Shown here one piece after another: positions 7,649-15,753 of a stretch of DNA of 60,083 nucleotides. The DNA is taken from contig DVIF01000010.1 of assembly GCA_018711525.1 (NCBI GenBank), forward strand, positions 1 to 60,083, given 5' to 3'. Within the stretch, counting starts at the first letter, position 1, and every line of letters starts with the position of its first letter. Below the pieces are notes generated by a model. It saw only the letters and a program-made list of their open reading frames with translations, was not told where the DNA came from and did not search any database. Position numbers and translations under genes: made by a program. This DNA comes from Candidatus Ornithospirochaeta stercorigallinarum. Its GTDB lineage: Bacteria > Spirochaetota > Spirochaetia > Sphaerochaetales > Sphaerochaetaceae.

Positions 7649-8329
7649 ATGAAAATCCTCTGCATCTCAGATGCAACAGACACCTTGATTTATTCGAAGA
7701 ATGCTCCCGAACGTTATAAGGATGTCGATTTCGTTATAAGCAGCGGGGATCTTCCTCTGCGTTATTATGATTACATCCAGACTGTTCTTAAGAAAGATGT
7801 CATATATGTCTACGGCAATCATAATCTTGAGGATTTCGACAGAGCCATGGGCAAAGGTCCTGCAATCGGACCTGATTTTTCCCCGGTGATGCCTCTTGTC
7901 TATGCAGGGACGTTTCTTGATGGAAAGGTAAGAAGGCTGAAGCATAGCGGACTTCTCATCGCCGGGCTTGGTGGTTCCATGCTTTACAATTACGGCAAGA
8001 GCCAGTACAGCGAGAAGCAGATGAAGATGAGGATCATGAAGATGATTCCCCACCTCTTATACAACAAGCTCAGGTATGGGCGTTATCTTGACATACTCAT
8101 CACACATGCTCCTCCGCGGGGGCTTGGAGACGGGGAGGACCTCTGCCACAGGGGATTCGACTGCTTCCTGTGGTTCATGAACAGGTTCAAGCCGAAATAT
8201 CTCTTGCATGGTCATGTGCATCTGATAGACATGAATGAGCCGAGAGTAAAGGAATACAGTGATACTAAGGTCATCAATATCTACAAGAACTACATCCTGG
8301 AGGATGATGAATTGGGGGAAAAGAGATGA
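7649..8329 (+). CDS. Calcineurin-like metallophosphoesterase
   Basis: A 226-residue protein of the metallophosphatase fold: SSGDLP (metal-bridging Asp) near residue 31, GNHN near 56, ITHAPP near 150 and HGHVH near 188. The first motif, usually D-x-H, reads SDATDT, so one usual histidine ligand is absent or supplied elsewhere. Substrate is unknown; relatives act on phosphodiesters, nucleotides or phosphoproteins. Its TGA stop overlaps the ATG of the next gene (ATGA), so the two are translated as a pair. The start is the ATG at 7649, six bases after a consensus -10. Confidence 0.8.
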   Translation: MKILCISDATDTLIYSKNAPERYKDVDFVISSGDLPLRYYDYIQTVLKKDVIYVYGNHNLEDFDRAMGKGPAIGPDFSPVMPLVYAGTFLDGKVRRLKHSGLLIAGLGGSMLYNYGKSQYSEKQMKMRIMKMIPHLLYNKLRYGRYLDILITHAPPRGLGDGEDLCHRGFDCFLWFMNRFKPKYLLHGHVHLIDMNEPRVKEYSDTKVINIYKNYILEDDELGEKR

Positions 8330-9228
8330 TTGACGCCATGAGCACAAGGGAAGACTTCTCCAGAGCAAAGACAAGGGCACGTTTCCAGTCCCTTCTGAAC
8401 ACCCTTACATGGAAGAATACCGATCTCCTGTCTTTCTATGAGGTCACAAGCATAATAAAACCCAAGAGCGAGACCTACAGGGGGATGCAGACGATTCCTG
8501 TGAGCAGGATCATCGGCTCTGAAGGGCGCTATCATGATTTTTCATCTGCATTCTTTCCCAAAAGGGAGATGCTTCGCAACCGCTGGGAAAGCGTAGACAG
8601 GGCGGTGCTCAGTGATATCGTGCTTCCTCCGATCTCAGTGTTTTCCCTAGGGGGATATTATTTCGTCAGGGATGGAAACCATCGTGTCTCAGTGGCCAAG
8701 GCACAGGGTGTTGAATTCATTGATGCCGAGGTCGTGGAGCTCGACAGCCAGATCCCCCTGGAAGAGGGGATGACGATGAAAACCCTCAGGCGCAGGGTCG
8801 TCACTTATGAGCGTAATGCATTCATCCAACAGTATAAGCCCTCATATCTTCCAATGGGGGAGATAGTGTTCACATCCCCTGGTGCCTACCCTGAGATGGT
8901 CAATCACATACTGGTGCATAAGTATTTCATCAATCAGAACCAGAAGGAAGAGATTCCATTCGAGCAGGCTGCCGTCAGCTGGTATAAGAATGTATATGCC
9001 CCGATTGTGAAAGTCATCAGGGAGGAGCACCTCCTGTTCCAGTTCCCGGGAAGTACTGAAGGTGATATGTATCTCTGGATTGTGAGAACATGGGATGATA
9101 TGAAGAGGCAGAAGAAAAACCAGAACATCCCGATAGAGGAGGCGGCTGAGGAGATAAAGAAGAGGAACAAGGCGCTGCCCCTCTTCAGATATATAAAATA
9201 CTTTCTTTCAAAACTAAGAAAGGATTGA
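8326..9228 (+). CDS. ParB/sulfiredoxin-fold domain protein, coupled to a metallophosphoesterase
   Basis: A 300-residue protein. The stretch YFVRDGNHRVSVAKAQG at about residues 112-128 matches the ParB-like nuclease/CTPase fold core (compare GHRRxxAA of ParB), but the usual ParB DNA-binding HTH is not evident. The N-terminal 60 residues are basic and helical; the C-terminal 150 are aromatic-rich and end in a lysine-rich helix (about 260-300). Related stand-alone proteins are annotated only as ParB-like or as putative regulators. The four-base overlap with the phosphoesterase suggests the two act together. The 3' end overlaps the flavodoxin gene on the other strand by 15 bases. Confidence 0.65.
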   Translation: MIDAMSTREDFSRAKTRARFQSLLNTLTWKNTDLLSFYEVTSIIKPKSETYRGMQTIPVSRIIGSEGRYHDFSSAFFPKREMLRNRWESVDRAVLSDIVLPPISVFSLGGYYFVRDGNHRVSVAKAQGVEFIDAEVVELDSQIPLEEGMTMKTLRRRVVTYERNAFIQQYKPSYLPMGEIVFTSPGAYPEMVNHILVHKYFINQNQKEEIPFEQAAVSWYKNVYAPIVKVIREEHLLFQFPGSTEGDMYLWIVRTWDDMKRQKKNQNIPIEEAAEEIKKRNKALPLFRYIKYFLSKLRKD

Positions 9229-9759
9229 TTTCACTGCGGAGGCGAGACGTGATGACATGATGTCTATCTCCTCCCCCGGCCTGTTCGGCATCATAAGCCC
9301 GTCCTTATGCATATATGGAGGGTAGTCCAGTGATATCAAGCCCATCAGGTGTGCCCAGTTCTCTACGGATTCTATCGCATCCAGGGCATCCTTGTAGCTT
9401 ATCGAACTTGTGGCGAATGGATAGAAGTACTTCCCTTCAAGCCTTCTCTCCTCATATAGTCCCATAGTACCGTCAAGGAATACCTTCATCTCTGCAGAAG
9501 GCATGCCGAAGACGCTAGGGATTCCAAGCATTATGATATCAGCACTCAGAAGCTTTTCATTCTTTGCAATGGGCAGGGAGAAGATGTCCTCATAGTATTC
9601 GTTCACGTCATTCCTCTCTGCCGCCAGAAGATGCAGGTCAAGATCCTCGATCCTGTACAGCCTGGCGTCTATGCCTTCCTTTATAAGTGCTTCCTTTATT
9701 GATGATGCAATCAGGTAAAGATTTCCTGAGACCGAATGGAATATGATGTTAGCTCTCAT
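9214..9759 (-). CDS. Flavodoxin-fold / NAD(P)H:quinone oxidoreductase-like protein
   Basis: A 181-residue single-domain protein. The N-terminus MRANIIFHSVSGNLYLIA fits the flavodoxin phosphate-binding loop (S/T-x-x-G-N). LGIPSVFGMPSAEMKVFLD at about residues 76-94 matches the WrbA/NADPH-FMN reductase segment that cradles the isoalloxazine ring. I start at the ATG 9757-9759, five bases after AAGGAG, instead of the GTG two codons upstream. It is a monocistronic gene convergent with the ParB-like gene. It likely binds FMN and reduces quinones or similar acceptors, but the acceptor is unknown. Confidence 0.75.
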   Translation of the reverse strand: MRANIIFHSVSGNLYLIASSIKEALIKEGIDARLYRIEDLDLHLLAAERNDVNEYYEDIFSLPIAKNEKLLSADIIMLGIPSVFGMPSAEMKVFLDGTMGLYEERRLEGKYFYPFATSSISYKDALDAIESVENWAHLMGLISLDYPPYMHKDGLMMPNRPGEEIDIMSSRLASAVKSILS

Positions 9760-9812
9760 AATCACTCCTTTTCCTGATTGTACAATGGATTTGACATGAA
9801 ATGTAAAATTGT

Positions 9813-10589
9813 TTAGCAGTATGCGCTGTAGATTTCCCCTGAGCGGCTTAAATGAACCCTCTCTCCAAAGAGAAGGGAAAGGTTCTCTTCAGTGAGGACA
9901 TCCTCCTTCCTTCCATCCATTATGACCATGCCGTCCTTCATTAGAAGCACCCTCTTTATCTCAGGCAGTATTTCATTGAGCTCATGTGTGACCATTATTA
10001 TCGTGCTCTTTTCCGTATATGTGCTTATGAGGCGTCTCAAAGATGCCCTTGATGGAAAGTCGAGTGCAGAGGATGCCTCATCCAGCAGCAGAAGGCGGGG
10101 CTTTGTGATGTTGACTCGTGCAAGCATTATCCTTCTCTTTTCTCCGCTTGAGAGTGTGTTCATCACCCTTTCCCTCTTGTCATAGAGGCCGACCTTCCTA
10201 AGCTCTTCATCTGCACGAATCCAATCATCATCATTTATCCTGTGATGGAAATCAAAGCCAAGAGAAGAATAGAGGCCTGAGCATACTATCTCCCTGACTT
10301 TGTATGAGGTGTTCAAAAATGCTGCATTCCTCTCGGAAACGACTCCGATAAGCTTCTCCAGCTCACTTTTTATCCACTTCTCCTCTCCGAAAAGGACACT
10401 TTTGTATTCATCCAGTGCAAGAGGGTAGATGTTTCTGGCTATCACATCGAGAAGCGTTGACTTCCCGGCTCCGTTCGGCCCGACAACTGCGATATGCTCC
10501 CCCTCATCCAGGGCAAGGGTTGCATCCTTGAGTATCAGGCGTCCGTCCCTTCTTACATTTGCATGTTCAATTCTTACAATCTCAGACAT
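9813..10589 (-). CDS. Stand-alone ABC ATPase
   Basis: A 258-residue single ABC domain: Walker A GPNGAGKST at about residues 37-45, signature LSSGEKRR near 145, Walker B LLLLDEASSALD near 168 and the switch histidine in VTHEL near 200. No permease or binding protein is encoded nearby. The overall pattern (long Q-loop region with RNAAFLNTSYKVREIV) is like the iron/molybdate YlmA-ModF group of soluble ATPases. It starts one base inside the stop of the GntR gene (TGATG), so both are co-translated and it may share the inducer of that regulator. Confidence 0.8.
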   Translation of the reverse strand: MSEIVRIEHANVRRDGRLILKDATLALDEGEHIAVVGPNGAGKSTLLDVIARNIYPLALDEYKSVLFGEEKWIKSELEKLIGVVSERNAAFLNTSYKVREIVCSGLYSSLGFDFHHRINDDDWIRADEELRKVGLYDKRERVMNTLSSGEKRRIMLARVNITKPRLLLLDEASSALDFPSRASLRRLISTYTEKSTIIMVTHELNEILPEIKRVLLMKDGMVIMDGRKEDVLTEENLSLLFGERVHLSRSGEIYSAYC

Positions 10590-11338
10590 CAGAAATCCAG
10601 CTTATCTATCTTGGTTTTCATGTTGGATGTGACTGTCAGGGTCAGTGCTACGGCAAGATCCGTATTCCCGTCCCTGATGGCATCTACAAGATATCTGTAA
10701 TCTAATGTTTTTCTTTTGAGTTCTGCAACACTCTCCTCCGTCTCTTCCAGGACTTTTTTCAGCTGTGGTCCGAGGTCGTTGAGAATCGTATTTAGTATGA
10801 CATTGTTGTTGCTGTGCATTATCATCGTGTGGAAGTCGTAGTCGAGGTCCTTCACTTCCTTGATCATTCTTATGTCGGCATTCTTCTCAAGGCCCTGCAC
10901 CAGGAGCTCAAGGCGGGTGAGCATCGCATAGAGGGCTTTGACTGTGAACTCCCTGTCTGAAAGCCTTGAGAGGGTCCTTGCAGCAGAGACCTCGAGGTTC
11001 ATCCTCACCTCAAGCAGGTCGCTGATGAGCTTATGGTTCGTTATGCTCTTGTTTATCATGGACGCAGATATGTTCTCTATCAGTATGTCCAGGTTGTCTG
11101 ACTTCACCGTACCTCTCTTTCCCTGTCCTATCTCGATGAGTCCTTTTGCCTCAAGGGTCTTGAATGCCTCCCTGATGCACCGTGTGGAGACTGAGAAGAA
11201 GTCTGCGAACTCGTCCTGGGTCGGAAGCTGCTGCCCGACCTTGTATTCCCTTGAGAGTATCTTCTGCTCTATTATCTTTGCGACCTTGTCTGATTTTGTA
11301 TAGTTCTGCATCCCATAGGGATTCTTTCTTTTTGCCAT
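10589..11338 (-). CDS. GntR-family transcriptional regulator with FCD domain
   Basis: A 249-residue regulator. Residues 15-80 form the winged helix-turn-helix (KVAKIIEQKI, PTQDEFADFFSVS, TRCIREAFKTLEAKGLIE), and an FCD-type helical ligand-binding domain covers about 95-230, with DYDFHTMIMHSNNN and a late alanine-rich helix containing possible metal ligands. FCD regulators sense small carboxylates or sugar acids; the ligand here is unknown. It has its own promoter region, contains TGCTATA-type repeats upstream, and is coupled to the following ABC ATPase. A GAGGTG ribosome site precedes the ATG. Confidence 0.85.
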   Translation of the reverse strand: MAKRKNPYGMQNYTKSDKVAKIIEQKILSREYKVGQQLPTQDEFADFFSVSTRCIREAFKTLEAKGLIEIGQGKRGTVKSDNLDILIENISASMINKSITNHKLISDLLEVRMNLEVSAARTLSRLSDREFTVKALYAMLTRLELLVQGLEKNADIRMIKEVKDLDYDFHTMIMHSNNNVILNTILNDLGPQLKKVLEETEESVAELKRKTLDYRYLVDAIRDGNTDLAVALTLTVTSNMKTKIDKLDF

Positions 11339-11656
11339 CGAAGCACCTCTATAGCACTCATGCCCTTCTGAACACTATTTTTAATCAATTATAGCATTCA
11401 ATTTGGGATTTCGCTTCTTTTTGAGTCGAAACTACTGTATTTTCCTATTACTAATCCCAAAAGTACCATTTTCCAGATATCGCATATGGAAAACCTGAGG
11501 GAATGCTTTTCTTTTTGAATTGACAACCTGAAACGGCATCATTTGTTTCATTTTGCATATATGTTGCCGTAAAATCATTCCAATTGACCTATCCTGTGAA
11601 GGGAAAGAGCGGTGCTCAGGGTATTACAAAAGCTTATATTTCGATATAATAAGGAT
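11339..11656. other. Divergent regulatory region between gntR-type gene and E2-like gene
   Basis: No gene is seen in 318 bases. On the minus strand, TGCTATAAT (TATAAT 11388-11393) is a likely -10 for the regulator gene, and a second TGCTATA copy lies closer to the start codon, a possible operator. On the plus strand an imperfect TGAAAC-N10-GTTTCA inverted repeat sits at 11529-11550. Confidence 0.45.
11645..11650 (+). promoter_or_regulatory. -10 element 6 nt before a start codon (leaderless type)
   Basis: TATAAT (11645-11650), six bases, then the ATG at 11657. The layout TATAAT-RAGGAT-ATG is the same as at 7637-7651. Confidence 0.6.
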
Positions 11657-12508
11657 ATGGCAAGAAGACAAAAAGAAGGTAGGAAGCTTAGGCTTGATCC
11701 GTTTTCTGCGATTATCCCATATATAATGGTCGAGAGGGCCGATGCGCAGAACCATATCGAGATAAGCTTTGAGACTGCTAACGCTGAAGCCATGATCAGG
11801 GAACTTAGGCATGAGGGATATGACAGCATAGGGATGCTTCATATCATAATAGCGTCATATGTCCGTACCGTATCACAGCGACCGGCGGTAAATAGGTTTA
11901 TACGAGGGCAGAAGATTTATGCCCGTAATGATATCGTCATAAATCTTGCAGTAAAGAAGAAGATGAGCCTTGATGGGATTGAGACTACGGTCAAGATGCA
12001 TTTCCGTCCCGAGCATACGATCTTCGATGTATATGAGATCGTCAATGAGGCATTGAAGGAAGTGTACGAGGAGAAGGGTACAAGTGTCGACAGGGTTGCG
12101 AATGTAATAAACTACATCCCCGGCCTTATAAAGAAAGGTGTGATAGCACTGTTGAAGACGATGGATTACTTCGGGCTCATTCCCGGTTTCCTTCTCGAGG
12201 CCAGTCCTTTCCACGGATCCCTTTTCATAACGAACATGGCATCATTGAACATCCCTCCGATAAAGCATCATCTTTATAATTTCGGAAACGTCCCTCTTTT
12301 CATTGCGTTCGGAGCCAAAAGGGGGGATCTCTTCCTGGATGAGGACGGCACGGTAAGGAAAAGGCGTGTGATCGATATGATCCTGAACATGGATGAGAGG
12401 ATCTGCGACGGGTACTATTATGCATCTGCCATGAAGATGCTTAAGAAGTATCTTTCAAATCCTGAGGAGCTCAGAGAGCCCCCGAAGGAGATCGTCATCG
12501 ATAAATAG
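11657..12508 (+). CDS. Stand-alone 2-oxoacid dehydrogenase E2-like protein (CAT fold), active-site His replaced
   Basis: A 283-residue protein resembling only the catalytic domain of E2 acyltransferases and chloramphenicol acetyltransferase: no lipoyl or E1/E3-binding domain is present. The segment near residues 246-252 reads DERICDG where catalytic members have D-H-R-x-x-D-G, so the general-base histidine is a glutamate. The HGSLFITNMASLNIPP-like strand near 190-205 and the FGAK segment also fit the E2 fold. It is therefore likely non-catalytic or catalytically altered. The start is the ATG at 11657 just after a -10 element; earlier GTG codons would put this promoter inside the gene. No E1 or E3 genes are adjacent. 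Confidence 0.7.
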   Translation: MARRQKEGRKLRLDPFSAIIPYIMVERADAQNHIEISFETANAEAMIRELRHEGYDSIGMLHIIIASYVRTVSQRPAVNRFIRGQKIYARNDIVINLAVKKKMSLDGIETTVKMHFRPEHTIFDVYEIVNEALKEVYEEKGTSVDRVANVINYIPGLIKKGVIALLKTMDYFGLIPGFLLEASPFHGSLFITNMASLNIPPIKHHLYNFGNVPLFIAFGAKRGDLFLDEDGTVRKRRVIDMILNMDERICDGYYYASAMKMLKKYLSNPEELREPPKEIVIDK

Positions 12509-12571
12509 ACGTATATTTTTACGTAAAAAGTAGTTCTTTGACTGTATATTTTACATAATTATGCATAAATC

Positions 12572-12609
12572 TATGGATTTTTATTCATAGATTTGTATAA
12601 TTATTCCTA
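12572..12609 (+). promoter_or_regulatory. Double ARG box (ArgR operator) overlapping the argC promoter
   Basis: Two 18-bp sites lie 2 bp apart. Box 1, TATGGATTTTTATTCATA (12572-12589), matches the ARG consensus at all fixed positions but one. Box 2, TTTGTATAATTATTCCTA (12592-12609), has two mismatches and contains the likely -10 TATAAT (12596-12601). Paired boxes a few bases apart are the classic hexameric ArgR operator, so arginine should repress this operon. Box 1 also lies within a 9-bp inverted repeat AAATCTATG/CATAGATTT. Confidence 0.75.
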
Positions 12610-12622
12610 TATGGAGTAAAAA

Positions 12623-13654
12623 ATGGTCAAAGCAGCAGTAATAGGGGCTACAGGATATGCCGGCTCCGAGCTTGTGAGGATTCTTTCCTCCCATAAGGAT
12701 GTCGAGCTTGCATATCTTGCCTCCCACTCTTATCAGGGGAAGAAGTTCTCAGATGTCTATCCCGCGTTCTACTCTAAGGTGGATCTTCCTCTGATGGAGG
12801 ATGACATTGAGAAGGCGGCAGATGTAAGCGATGTGATATTCCTCTCCCTGCCTCATGGAATTGCAAGCAGGATGGTCACTGCAGATATATTGAAGGAGAA
12901 GGTCGTAATCGACCTCGGTGCGGATTTCCGTCTCAAGAGCATCGATGAGTATAAAAAGTGGTATGGCTGTGAGCACTATGGGCAGAGCTTGTTGCCCGAG
13001 GCGGTATACGGACTGCCTGAGATACACAGAAAAGAGATAAGAGGAAGTCATCTGATTGCGAATCCCGGATGCTATACAACATGTTCCATCCTTACCCTCT
13101 ATCCACTTGTGAAACATCACCTGATAAAGAAAGAGAGCATCATAATCGATGCCAAGAGCGGGGTAAGCGGAGCCGGACGCAGTGAGAAGACGGCAAATCT
13201 CTTTTGTGAGGTGAATGAGAGCATAAAGGCCTATGGCGTCACCACCCATCGCCACACTCCCGAGATTGAGCAGGAGCTCTCCCTTGCTGCTGGAGAGGAT
13301 GTCAGGCTCACGTTCACTCCTCATCTTGTACCGATGCAGAGGGGTATTCTTTCAACCTGTTATGCAAGTCTGGCTGACGGGGTTTCCGCCCTCGATGTCG
13401 ATGATGCCTACAGGGATTGCTATGACGGGGAGCCGTTTGTCCGTCTTACTCCGTACATCCCGGAGACAAGGTATGTCCGGACTACCAATTTCTGCGACAT
13501 CGCATATAAGATAGATGAAAGGACAGGAAGGGTCATAGCACTCGGGGCTATCGACAATCTTGTAAAAGGTGCAGCCGGTCAGGCTGTGGAGAACATGAAC
13601 ATAGCATTTTCTCTTAATGAGACAGAGGCTCTGGAGGCAAAGGGGGGAATATGA
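12623..13654 (+). CDS. argC: N-acetyl-gamma-glutamyl-phosphate reductase
   Basis: A 343-residue NADPH-dependent enzyme, third step of arginine biosynthesis, reducing acetylglutamyl phosphate to the semialdehyde. The Rossmann start GATGYAGSELVR is at residues 8-19 and the catalytic cysteine is Cys150 in ANPGCYTT. The His in THRHTPEIEQ near residue 210 fits the second catalytic position. GGAG precedes the ATG. It is the first gene of argCJBD and its stop overlaps argJ by four bases (ATGA). Confidence 0.95.
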   Translation: MVKAAVIGATGYAGSELVRILSSHKDVELAYLASHSYQGKKFSDVYPAFYSKVDLPLMEDDIEKAADVSDVIFLSLPHGIASRMVTADILKEKVVIDLGADFRLKSIDEYKKWYGCEHYGQSLLPEAVYGLPEIHRKEIRGSHLIANPGCYTTCSILTLYPLVKHHLIKKESIIIDAKSGVSGAGRSEKTANLFCEVNESIKAYGVTTHRHTPEIEQELSLAAGEDVRLTFTPHLVPMQRGILSTCYASLADGVSALDVDDAYRDCYDGEPFVRLTPYIPETRYVRTTNFCDIAYKIDERTGRVIALGAIDNLVKGAAGQAVENMNIAFSLNETEALEAKGGI

Positions 13655-14862
13655 TCATCTTGGATAAAATGAAGATGCCTGAGGGATTCAAAGCCGCGGG
13701 AATCCATGCGGGAATCAAGAAGATAAAGAAGGATATGGCGTTGATATACTCTGAAAAGGAGTGTTCTGCTGCAGGGACGTTTACGACAAATCGTGTGAAG
13801 GCCGCACCTGTGAAATACGATATCTCCATTCTCGATAGCAGCAAGCACGGGGTTGTGGTAAATAGCGGGAATGCAAACGCATGTACAGCAGAAAGAGGGG
13901 ATGAGGATGCGAAAAGGATGGCGGCATTAGCTTCTTCGTTCCTCTCTGGAAAGGCTGAGGACTACTTCGTCTGCTCTACAGGTGTCATCGGGGTTCCTCT
14001 TCCGATGAAGGAGATTGAGAGCGGCATAAAGGCTCTCTCTTCATCCCTCTCTTCCTCTTCCGAGGCCCTTATGGACGCCTCTGAGGCGATTTTAACAACG
14101 GATACTTTCAGAAAGGAGGCTTCCGTCTCCATCAAGATAGGGGGGAAGGATGTCACTCTCACAGGGTTTGCCAAAGGCTCGGGAATGATACATCCGAACA
14201 TGGCGACCATGCTTTCATTCGTCATCACCGATGCCTCCATCTCCTCCTCTCTTCTTCAGAAGATGCTTGGCAATGCCGTTGAGGATACGTTCAACATGAT
14301 AAGTGTCGATGGCGATACATCGACCAACGACACATGCCTTGTCCTTGCAAATGGAGCCTCTGGAGCTGATGAGATAAAAGAGAAAAACGTTGAAGAGGCT
14401 GTATTCAAGGAGGCCCTTGATTATGTCCTCATGACACTTGCCATCCTGATAACCAAAGACGGAGAGGGAGCGGGCAGATTCATAGAGGTCAAGGTCGAGG
14501 GTGCGAAGACGAAGAAGGATGCGAAGACCCTTGCCCGCTCAGTCGTATCTTCTAATCTTGTGAAGACGGCATTCTTTGGAAGCGATGCCAACTGGGGAAG
14601 GATCCTCTGTGCGATGGGCTACAGCGGTGCTGATTTCAATCCGGATGATGTAAGCCTTGTCTTTTCTTCAGCAAAGGGTGCGATAGAGGTCCTAAAGGAT
14701 GGTGTGCCTGTTGCCTTCAATGAGGATAAGGCGAAGATGATACTGATGGAGAAATGCGTCTCGGTCCTTGCCGTATTGAAGGACGGGGAGGAGAAGGCGA
14801 CGGCATGGGGATGCGACCTCACTTATGATTATGTGAAGATCAACGGAGACTACAGGAGCTAG
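13651..14862 (+). CDS. argJ: Bifunctional ornithine acetyltransferase / N-acetylglutamate synthase
   Basis: A 403-residue enzyme that recycles the acetyl group from acetylornithine to glutamate; many members also use acetyl-CoA. The self-cleavage site sits in HPNMATML (residues 181-188), with Thr186 becoming the N-terminal nucleophile of the beta chain after processing. GSGMI just before it and DTSTNDT later form the active site. No argA or argE gene is seen in the operon, which fits the cyclic pathway using ArgJ. It overlaps argC and is followed three bases later by argB. Confidence 0.95.
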   Translation: MIILDKMKMPEGFKAAGIHAGIKKIKKDMALIYSEKECSAAGTFTTNRVKAAPVKYDISILDSSKHGVVVNSGNANACTAERGDEDAKRMAALASSFLSGKAEDYFVCSTGVIGVPLPMKEIESGIKALSSSLSSSSEALMDASEAILTTDTFRKEASVSIKIGGKDVTLTGFAKGSGMIHPNMATMLSFVITDASISSSLLQKMLGNAVEDTFNMISVDGDTSTNDTCLVLANGASGADEIKEKNVEEAVFKEALDYVLMTLAILITKDGEGAGRFIEVKVEGAKTKKDAKTLARSVVSSNLVKTAFFGSDANWGRILCAMGYSGADFNPDDVSLVFSSAKGAIEVLKDGVPVAFNEDKAKMILMEKCVSVLAVLKDGEEKATAWGCDLTYDYVKINGDYRS

Positions 14863-14864
14863 AG

Positions 14865-15752
14865 ATGGATTACGATTCATATATAAAGAAGGCGGAGGTC
14901 CTCATTGAGGCGATTCCATATATAAGGAAGTTCCGAGGCTGCATCGTCGTTGTCAAATACGGCGGTTCTGCAATGCTTAATGAAGAGCTCAAGAAAGCTG
15001 TCATCACAGATATCGCGATGCTCAAATACATAGGGCTCTATCCTATAATCGTTCATGGTGGTGGTAAGGAGATATCGTCGCTTCTGAGCCGTCTTGGTAA
15101 GGAGAGCGTGTTCATAGACGGGCTGAGGTATACGGATAAAGAGACTGCAGATGTTGCGGAGATGGTTCTCTCAGGTCATATAGGAAAGGCCCTTGTGGAG
15201 GATCTGGAGGCTGTAGGCATCCATGCCTGTTCGATCAACGGAAAAGACGGGCATACCCTTTTAAGCGGGAAGAAGGATGATGAGAAGGGAAGGGAGCTTG
15301 GATATGTAGGCTTTGTGAAGAAAGTCGACCCTACTCTCATCGATACCCTTCTTGATGCCGATTTCGTCCCTGTCATATCTCCCGTCGGGGTCGATGAAGA
15401 GGGAAACACCTATAATATCAACGCAGACTATGCCGCTGCGGCAATCGCAGGCGCCCTTGGAGCGCAGAAACTTGTCTTCATGACCGATGTCGAGGGCATT
15501 CTCAGAGACAAGGACGATCCCTCTTCCCTTATAAGGAGGCTGAGTGCTCAAGAGGCCAGGGAATATATTAAGAGCGGTGTGATAAAAGGTGGTATGATTC
15601 CTAAGACAGAGTGCTGTCTTGAAGCCATTGAGAAAGGGGTCAAAAGTGTTCACGTCCTTGATGGTAGGACTCCTCATTCGATACTTCTCGAGGTCTTCAC
15701 AAGTGATGGAATCGGCACCATGATCAATAATACGGATATCGAGGAGGGCTGA
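14865..15752 (+). CDS. argB: Acetylglutamate kinase
   Basis: A 295-residue amino-acid kinase-fold enzyme phosphorylating N-acetylglutamate. The ATP-binding KYGGSAM is at about residues 29-35, HGGGKEIS at about 64-71, and NINADYAAAAIAGAL near 185 forms the substrate and Mg sites. The N-terminal extension (about 25 residues) resembles the helix used in the hexameric, arginine-inhibited kinases, so feedback inhibition is likely but not proven by sequence alone. Start ATG 14865 has a weak GGAGCTAGAG ribosome site. Confidence 0.95.
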   Translation: MDYDSYIKKAEVLIEAIPYIRKFRGCIVVVKYGGSAMLNEELKKAVITDIAMLKYIGLYPIIVHGGGKEISSLLSRLGKESVFIDGLRYTDKETADVAEMVLSGHIGKALVEDLEAVGIHACSINGKDGHTLLSGKKDDEKGRELGYVGFVKKVDPTLIDTLLDADFVPVISPVGVDEEGNTYNINADYAAAAIAGALGAQKLVFMTDVEGILRDKDDPSSLIRRLSAQEAREYIKSGVIKGGMIPKTECCLEAIEKGVKSVHVLDGRTPHSILLEVFTSDGIGTMINNTDIEEG

Positions 15753-15753
15753 T

